A stretch of 55,283 nt of DNA from Flavilitoribacter nigricans DSM 23189 = NBRC 102662 (GTDB taxonomy: Bacteria > Bacteroidota > Bacteroidia > Chitinophagales > Saprospiraceae). Shown here piece by piece: positions 45,404 to 52,314 of the stretch. The notes beneath the pieces are model-generated. The model made no database searches. It was not told the DNA's origin and saw nothing but the letters and a program-made list of their open reading frames with translations. Made by a program: the position numbers and the translations under genes. Every line of letters starts with the position of its first letter. Positions within the stretch are counted from its first letter, which is position 1. Where the stretch lies: assembly GCF_002646595.1 (NCBI RefSeq), contig NZ_PDUD01000060.1:1-55283 (forward strand), read 5' to 3'.

Positions 45404-48400
45404 ATGATGCTATCTCGACATCAAGCTCAAACCAGGAGCAGCCGCATGCAGCACTATGCCTATCGGTATTCGCGCATGCTGGGGCTTCTCTTTTACTGCC
45501 TGCTGGCTGCACTGCCATCGGGTTTCGGGCAGGAAGAGCCCGACGAACTGGTTCCCTGCACCATTGAAACCTGTCCACCTTCCGTTAAGGTTTCCTGCGG
45601 TGAACTACTTGATCCCACCGCACTCGGCGAACCCGAACTGATCGGCGACGACTGTGAGGAAGCAACGGTGACGTATTCCGATGCGCTCGGCGGCGGGGCC
45701 TGCTCCCAAACCATAGTGATCGTCCGGACCTGGACGGTAACCGACACCGCAGGTAATGCTACCACCTGTAAACAGTCCATTGAGATCGTGGATGAAAGCG
45801 ATCCGGTGATCGTCGATCTGCCGGATGATTCCATCGACGGTTGTGCTACCGAATGGCCAACTCTGAAAACCACCTGGAGCGATAACTGTGCCGATGGTGG
45901 AGAGATCACTGCCGAAATGGGCCCCATTGAGACTTCGGAAGATGATGATTGCATTCAATTCCGGATCTACACGTTCACAATTACCGATGCTTGTGGAAAT
46001 TCCGCGACGGAAACAACAAAAATTACCCGTGACAACAGTACAACGAAACCCGAGGTAAAAGACCTGCCGAATTTCACCATAGAGTGTGGTGATGACTGGC
46101 CCGACCTGGAAACGAACTGGTGGGATGATTGTGATGGCGAAGGTAAAGTAGCGGGTGTGCCCGGTCCGGTGAAAACGGATGGGTATGACCTTTGCAAAGA
46201 ATACCGCATCTATACCTTTAAATACGTCAATGGTTGCGGCAAATACGACGAAGAAACCACTAAGGTGACTCGTCTGAACGGCAGTGCTCAGCCGGAAGTA
46301 AAAGACCTGCCCAACTTCACCATTGATTGTGGTGACGACTGGCCCGAACTGGAAACCACCTGGTGGGATGACTGCCTGGGTGAAGGAAAGATCGTAGGTG
46401 TTCCCGGTCCGGTGATGACCAATAGTTACAATCCCTGCCAGGAGTACCGGACGTATACCTTCAAATTTACCAATGCCTGCGGTAAACTTGACGTAGAAAC
46501 CACTACCGTTACCCGTTTGAACGGCAGTGCGAAACCGGAAGTAAAAGACCTGCCGGACATGACGATCGACTGCGGTGACGACTGGCCGGAGCTGAAAACC
46601 AACTGGTGGGATGACTGCCAGGGCGAAGGCAAAGTGGTCGGTGTACCGGGTGAAGTGAAATACGATGGTTACAATCCGTGTGTTGAATACCGGATCTATA
46701 CCTTCAAATTCACCAACGCCTGTGGTAAATCTGATACGGAAACGACCAAAGTAACCCGCTACAACGGCAGCGCGAAACCGGAAGTGAAAGACCTGCCGGA
46801 CATGACGATCGACTGCGGTGACGACTGGCCGGAACTGAAAACCAACTGGTGGGACGACTGCCAGGGAGAAGGCAAAGTAGTCGGTGTACCGGGTGAAGTG
46901 AAATACGATGGTTACAATCCATGTGTGGAATACCGGATCTATACCTTCAAGTTCACCAACGCATGTGGTAAATCCGATACGGAAACGACCAAGGTAACGC
47001 GCTACAACGGCAGCGCCAAACCGGAAGTGAAAGACCTGCCGGATATGACGATCGATTGCGGTGACGACTGGCCGGAGCTGAAAACAAACTGGTGGGACGA
47101 CTGCCAGGGCGAAGGCAAAGTGGTTGGCGTACCGGGTGAAGTGAAATACGACGGTTACAATCCGTGTGTTGAATACCGGATCTATACCTTTAAATTCACC
47201 AACGCCTGTGGAAAGTCCGATACAGAGACAACTAAGGTGACGCGCTATAACGGCAGCTCCAAACCGGAAGTAAAAGACCTGCCGGATATGACGATCGACT
47301 GCGGTGACGACTGGCCGGAACTGAAAACCAACTGGTGGGACGACTGCCAGGGCGAAGGCAAAGTGGTTGGCGTACCGGGTGAAGTGAAATACGACGGTTA
47401 CAATCCTTGCGTAGAATACCGGATCTATACCTTCAAATTCACGAACGCTTGCGGTAAATCCGATACGGAGACGACCAAGGTAACGCGCTACAACGGCAGC
47501 TCCAAACCGGAAGTAAAAGACCTGCCGGACATGACGATCGACTGTGGTGACGACTGGCCGGAGCTGAAAACCAACTGGTGGGACGACTGCCAGGGCGAAG
47601 GCAAAGTGGTCGGTGTACCGGGTGAAGTGAAATACGACGGCTACAATCCTTGTGTAGAATACCGGATCTATACCTTCAAATTCTCCAACGCTTGCGGAAA
47701 ATTCGATACGGAAACGACCAAGGTAACCCGCTACAACGGCAGCGCCAAACCGGAAGTGAAAGACCTACCGGACATGACGATCGATTGCGGTGACGACTGG
47801 CCGGAGCTGAAAACCAACTGGTGGGACGACTGCCAGGGCGAAGGCAAAGTGGTCGGTGTACCGGGTGAAGTGAAATACGATGGCTACAATCCATGTATTG
47901 AATACCGGATCTATACCTTCAAATTCACCAACGCTTGTGGTAAATCCGATACGGAGACGACCAAAGTGACTCGCTACAACGGCAGCGCGAAACCGGAAGT
48001 AAAAGACCTGCCGGACATGACGATCGACTGCGGTGACGACTGGCCGGAGCTGAAAACCAACTGGTGGGATGACTGCCAGGGTGAAGGCAAAGTAGTCGGC
48101 GTACCGGGTGAAGTGAAATACGACGGATACAACCCATGCGTAGAATACCGGATCTATACCTTCAAGTTCACGAACGCCTGTGGTAAATCCGATACGGAAA
48201 CGACCAAAGTAACCCGCTACAACGGCAGTGCGAAACCGGAAGTGAAAGACCTGCCGGACATGACGATCGATTGCGGTGACGACTGGCCGGAGCTGAAAAC
48301 CAACTGGTGGGACGACTGCCAGGGTGAAGGCAAAGTAGTCGGTGTACCGGGTGAAGTGAAATACGATGGCTACAATCCATGTATAGAATACCGGATCTAT

Positions 48401-51181
48401 ACCTTCAAATTCACCAATGCTTGTGGTAAATCCGATACGGAGACGACCAAAGTAACGCGCTACAACGGCAGTGCGAAACCGGAAGTAAAAGACCTGCCGG
48501 ACATGACGATCGATTGCGGTGATGACTGGCCGGAGCTGAAGACCAACTGGTGGGATGACTGCCAGGGCGAAGGAAAAGTAGTCGGTGTACCGGGTGAAGT
48601 GAAATACGATGGTTACAACCCATGTATTGAATACCGGATCTATACCTTCAAATTCACCAATGCTTGTGGTAAATCCGATACGGAAACGACCAAAGTAACG
48701 CGCTACAACGGCAGTGCGAAACCGGAAGTAAAAGACCTGCCGGATATGACGATCGACTGCGGTGACGACTGGCCGGAACTGAAAACCAACTGGTGGGATG
48801 ACTGCCAGGGCGAAGGCAAAGTAGTCGGTGTACCGGGTGAAGTGAAATACGATGGCTACAACCCATGTATTGAATACCGGATCTATACCTTCAAATTCAC
48901 GAACGCCTGTGGAAAATCCGATACGGAAACGACCAAGGTAACCCGCTACAACGGCAGCGCGAAGCCGGAAGTAAAAGACCTGCCGGACATGACGATCGAC
49001 TGCGGTGACGACTGGCCGGAGCTGAAAACCAACTGGTGGGATGACTGCCAGGGCGAAGGCAAAGTAGTTGGTGTACCGGGTGAAGTGAAATACGATGGCT
49101 ACAATCCGTGTATTGAATACCGGATCTATACCTTCAAATTCACCAACGCTTGTGGTAAATCTGACGAGGAAACGACCAAAGTAACGCGCTACAACGGCAG
49201 CGCGAAACCGGAAGTGAAAGACCTGCCGGATATGATGATCGATTGCGGTGACAACTGGCCGGAACTGAAAACCAACTGGTGGGACGACTGCCAGGGCGAA
49301 GGCCAGGTAGTTGGTGTACCGGGACCAGTCCAGTACGACGGTTACAATCCGTGTATTGAGTACCGGATCTATACTTTCAAGTTTACCAATGCCTGCGGTA
49401 AGTACGACCTGGAAACAACCAAGGTAACCCGTAAGGACAACAAAGCACCCGAATTACCGGTGCTCGGAGCGGATGACCTGACCTGCTACGATGAGATCCC
49501 GGATCTCGACGAACTCATGTGGCTGATCAAAGAAGGCGTAACCGATAACTGTGATGATAATCCGACGGCGGAAATTATCAAAGATACGGGTGAACCGACC
49601 TGTGAATACGGTAGTTTCAGCCGGACGTTCACCGTTCGCCTCTGTGATGCCTGCGGCAACTGTAAGGAAGTGGATATCACCTATTCCGGTACCTGTAGTG
49701 GAATGACTTCCTATTGCACCACTACCCAGGGTGGCTGGGGCAATCAGGGAACTTACCTGCCATGGAACAATTACGACGGTATGGCCAGCAGTAAGGATAT
49801 TATTGCCGAACTGATCGCTACCTACGGTAATATCGTTATCGGTAGACAATACGGCGGTAGTTCACTGACCATCCAGAGTGCCGACTGTGTGATGGCCTTG
49901 TTGCCGGGTACTGGCAAACCGGGACGCCTGCCGTCCGGCGATAAAGTATCCAAGTCTGAGGAAGGATGTGCCCCTTACGGTGGAGACGCACTCTCACCGG
50001 ACGGTCGCCTGAATAACAGCATGGCTACCCAGACCATTGCACTGCAGCTCAACCTGTGGTACGGTATGAAGATGCACGGAAAGAGTATTGGTGAACTGCG
50101 GATCGGCGACAAAGGGCTTGACCTGAAGATCAAGGATCTGCCTTCTATCATTAAGACGGTAGATGATCTGCTGACTTACGCCAACCTCCAGTTGGCCGGT
50201 GCGGGTGGCTCCAGCTACAACAGCATGTACGCTATTGCCGAAGCGCTGACCAAGGTAAACCAGTATTTCACCGGGTGTGAAATGACGCCGGTTTACGAAT
50301 GCGAAGGTGAAGTGCCGGATCCGGATTGCGAAGATTTCTGTACCCTGACGCAGGGTGGCTGGGGTAATGCCGGCGGAAAGTATCCGTGGTCCAACGATAA
50401 CGGCAAGGCCGGTACTCTGGATATCATCAGTGCCCTGATGACTACCTACGGGGACATTCTGCTCGGAGATCCGGAGGGTAACTCCCTCTCTATCCAGAAT
50501 GCACAGTGTGTGATCGATCTGTTGCCGGGCGGTGGTCAACCGGGTGTCCTGCCGGAAGGAGATATGGTAGCTGACGGAGGCAACTGTAAACCTTACGGTG
50601 ACGACAAGCTCAATAATCTGGCTACCCAGACTGTTGCGCTCCAGTTGAACCTCTGGTACAACCTCGCACTGAAAGGCATTAATCTCGGTGGTCTGGAACT
50701 CGATGGAAAATGTCTGGATATTGATCTGGGACACTCCATGGATGATCATCAACTTTTGCTGGTTCAGGACCTGTTGGATTTTGCGAATCTTTATCTGAGC
50801 GGTCAGATCGGTTCCGATAAAAGTGTAGCGGGTAAACTGACGGAAGCCATTGCTGAGATCAACGAGGAATTCAATAACTGCGGTGCTGCTTATTCGGTAC
50901 TTCCGGAAACGGATGCTACGGCGCCGGATCAGTTCCGGGTCTATCCCAATCCTGCTACCGACCACGCAGAATTACAGTACGAAGCCCAGGAAGACGGCAC
51001 TTTGATGGTTCGGATCATGGACGCTAATGGTCAATTGATCAAGTTCAGAGAATTCGAGGTGGTCAAAGGTCTGAATTACCTGGAATTGATCACGGAAAGA
51101 CTGAGTTCAGGAATGTATTACATTGTCACCCAAAAGGACAAAGTAATGCTCCAGGACCGGATCGTGATCATGGAAAAATGA
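45404..51181 (+). CDS. Giant T9SS-exported surface protein with 14 tandem 81-residue repeats
   Basis: 1925 residues. Signal peptide with hydrophobic core MLGLLFYCLLAALPSGFG, then QEE; Met15 or Met25 could also be the start. An HYR-like domain (about 45-135) is followed by a divergent first repeat (about 137-214). Residues 215-1348 are 14 consecutive 81-residue units, each with four cysteines (DCGDDWP, DDCQGEG, YNPC, NACGK). Eleven of them are almost identical. A further HYR-like segment, then two homologous domains opening with TQGGWG (about 1436-1630 and 1645-1827), precede a T9SS type A sorting domain (FRVYPNPATDHAELQYEAQ to IVIMEK). The protein is therefore exported through T9SS and cell-attached or secreted; adhesion is the likely role (inference). 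A terminator follows at 51223-51253. Confidence 0.92.
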   Translation: MMLSRHQAQTRSSRMQHYAYRYSRMLGLLFYCLLAALPSGFGQEEPDELVPCTIETCPPSVKVSCGELLDPTALGEPELIGDDCEEATVTYSDALGGGACSQTIVIVRTWTVTDTAGNATTCKQSIEIVDESDPVIVDLPDDSIDGCATEWPTLKTTWSDNCADGGEITAEMGPIETSEDDDCIQFRIYTFTITDACGNSATETTKITRDNSTTKPEVKDLPNFTIECGDDWPDLETNWWDDCDGEGKVAGVPGPVKTDGYDLCKEYRIYTFKYVNGCGKYDEETTKVTRLNGSAQPEVKDLPNFTIDCGDDWPELETTWWDDCLGEGKIVGVPGPVMTNSYNPCQEYRTYTFKFTNACGKLDVETTTVTRLNGSAKPEVKDLPDMTIDCGDDWPELKTNWWDDCQGEGKVVGVPGEVKYDGYNPCVEYRIYTFKFTNACGKSDTETTKVTRYNGSAKPEVKDLPDMTIDCGDDWPELKTNWWDDCQGEGKVVGVPGEVKYDGYNPCVEYRIYTFKFTNACGKSDTETTKVTRYNGSAKPEVKDLPDMTIDCGDDWPELKTNWWDDCQGEGKVVGVPGEVKYDGYNPCVEYRIYTFKFTNACGKSDTETTKVTRYNGSSKPEVKDLPDMTIDCGDDWPELKTNWWDDCQGEGKVVGVPGEVKYDGYNPCVEYRIYTFKFTNACGKSDTETTKVTRYNGSSKPEVKDLPDMTIDCGDDWPELKTNWWDDCQGEGKVVGVPGEVKYDGYNPCVEYRIYTFKFSNACGKFDTETTKVTRYNGSAKPEVKDLPDMTIDCGDDWPELKTNWWDDCQGEGKVVGVPGEVKYDGYNPCIEYRIYTFKFTNACGKSDTETTKVTRYNGSAKPEVKDLPDMTIDCGDDWPELKTNWWDDCQGEGKVVGVPGEVKYDGYNPCVEYRIYTFKFTNACGKSDTETTKVTRYNGSAKPEVKDLPDMTIDCGDDWPELKTNWWDDCQGEGKVVGVPGEVKYDGYNPCIEYRIYTFKFTNACGKSDTETTKVTRYNGSAKPEVKDLPDMTIDCGDDWPELKTNWWDDCQGEGKVVGVPGEVKYDGYNPCIEYRIYTFKFTNACGKSDTETTKVTRYNGSAKPEVKDLPDMTIDCGDDWPELKTNWWDDCQGEGKVVGVPGEVKYDGYNPCIEYRIYTFKFTNACGKSDTETTKVTRYNGSAKPEVKDLPDMTIDCGDDWPELKTNWWDDCQGEGKVVGVPGEVKYDGYNPCIEYRIYTFKFTNACGKSDEETTKVTRYNGSAKPEVKDLPDMMIDCGDNWPELKTNWWDDCQGEGQVVGVPGPVQYDGYNPCIEYRIYTFKFTNACGKYDLETTKVTRKDNKAPELPVLGADDLTCYDEIPDLDELMWLIKEGVTDNCDDNPTAEIIKDTGEPTCEYGSFSRTFTVRLCDACGNCKEVDITYSGTCSGMTSYCTTTQGGWGNQGTYLPWNNYDGMASSKDIIAELIATYGNIVIGRQYGGSSLTIQSADCVMALLPGTGKPGRLPSGDKVSKSEEGCAPYGGDALSPDGRLNNSMATQTIALQLNLWYGMKMHGKSIGELRIGDKGLDLKIKDLPSIIKTVDDLLTYANLQLAGAGGSSYNSMYAIAEALTKVNQYFTGCEMTPVYECEGEVPDPDCEDFCTLTQGGWGNAGGKYPWSNDNGKAGTLDIISALMTTYGDILLGDPEGNSLSIQNAQCVIDLLPGGGQPGVLPEGDMVADGGNCKPYGDDKLNNLATQTVALQLNLWYNLALKGINLGGLELDGKCLDIDLGHSMDDHQLLLVQDLLDFANLYLSGQIGSDKSVAGKLTEAIAEINEEFNNCGAAYSVLPETDATAPDQFRVYPNPATDHAELQYEAQEDGTLMVRIMDANGQLIKFREFEVVKGLNYLELITERLSSGMYYIVTQKDKVMLQDRIVIMEK
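46046..49447 (+). repeat. 14 tandem 243-bp coding repeats
   Basis: Units start every 243 bp from 46046 with no indel. Units 3 to 13 differ mainly by synonymous changes; units 1, 2 and 14 carry more substitutions, as is common at array edges. The register keeps the reading frame, so unequal exchange changes length without frameshift. Confidence 0.95.
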
Positions 51182-51644
51182 CGCTATGAATAATTTGTAA
51201 ATTCGATTTCGAAATAAGAGAGGGCTTCCCGGTTTGCCGGGGAGCCTTTTTTTGTCCCGGCAAAGCAGTGGTCGCTTCCGAGCAGGGGGAGGTCTACATC
51301 CTCGATCTTTTGAAGGAGCAGCACAGCATATCACTGTGGCCGAATAGGAGAGGGATTTGAGCGGTTTGGTCCTCCGGATAGGCAGCTCCGATGAATACTT
51401 TGGAGGTGATTAACGTACGTAATGTTGGCTTAGTTGGAAGGATATAGGGGATATTGGTAGATAGCGCTCCGGATGAAGTCCGTGACAAACTACGATCCCG
51501 GCGCCGCACTGATCCACAAATCCGGATAGGATTATGCATTTCACGGCACTTCCGGAACCCCGGGATCCAGTTGAAAAAGTGCTGATCAAAAGTGTGAAAG
51601 AATTGAATGGAAAAAATAAATATATCATCCGTCGGCAGGTAAAC
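51182..51644. other. Intergenic region behind the first surface protein
   Basis: About 460 bp holding the terminator at 51223-51253 and otherwise no recognisable gene; minus-strand open frames here lack any domain or signal sequence. Confidence 0.4.
51223..51253 (+). terminator. Rho-independent terminator of the first surface-protein gene
   Basis: A 10-bp stem (51223-51232 with 51237-51246, one G-U pair, loop TTTG) is followed by seven T. Confidence 0.9.
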
Positions 51645-51677
51645 TTTTGATTTTTAAGTGATTTCGGCTTATCTTTG
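51645..51677 (+). promoter_or_regulatory. Bacteroidota promoter of the second surface-protein gene
   Basis: TTTTG (51645-51649) and TATCTTTG (51670-51677) are separated by 20 bp, the best -33/-7 pair in the window. Transcription should start near 51684. Confidence 0.65.
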
Positions 51678-51683
51678 GAAGAC

Positions 51684-52314
51684 GATACAGAGATATATAA
51701 AAGTCCCTTCGTTACTAAATGTCCTATACTAGCGTTAGCCACACGGCTCCTGCTTGCTATCATTAACTACATCATCCACACACTACTTCACGACCGATCC
51801 CCCCTCTAATGGCACTAGATGCCCTGGATATTCTTATAGCAACTATTGGCGGTTCCCTTCGGAATCGTGACTGAATTGGATTTAAACATACTACATACTA
51901 AAAAAAACTTTACTATGAGAAAATTGAACACAAGCGGCTTTTCGCCCTGAACACGGTACAGGGCAAGGTAAAAGCCGCGGCCATCTCGGGCGCTAATTTT
52001 CTGAAAAACAATTATTTAGGTAACCATTGTTGCGTTCATCCGGTGCTAATGCGTTTCAACCTACGGATTATGCTCCCGGTGCGTTCTGCTGACTTTCAGA
52101 GGATTATGCCTCCTGTCGCCGTTACCACACGCTTACCTTCCCGTCTTTAAGTTAAGTAATGCTTACGGCTTTGGTCCGGTCAACGGACGAAAGCGTGTTG
52201 ATCCATGATCGCTATTCCTATGCTGTTGCATAGGGATGGGGCCTGCTGTCTCAGTTCGTCTGGGCCGGGAGGGGTCTGGCTTATCACATACTAAATCCAA
52301 AAGTCTTTAATCAC
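51684..52314 (+). ncRNA. Long hairpin-rich mRNA leader
   Basis: The predicted leader is about 630 nt long. Hairpins: 51850-51867 (7-bp stem, loop CTTC); 51934-51978 (9-bp plus 6-bp stacked stems with an internal bulge and 9-nt loop); 52165-52196 (ACG, CTTT and GTCCG paired segments, loop GTCAA); 52214-52237 (10-bp stem, loop TGTT). A short frame, MRKLNTSGFSP-stop (51915-51950), overlaps the second hairpin and could be a leader peptide. I cannot match the element to a known riboswitch class. It may be a regulatory leader, a separate RNA, or remains of a lost gene. Confidence 0.45.
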
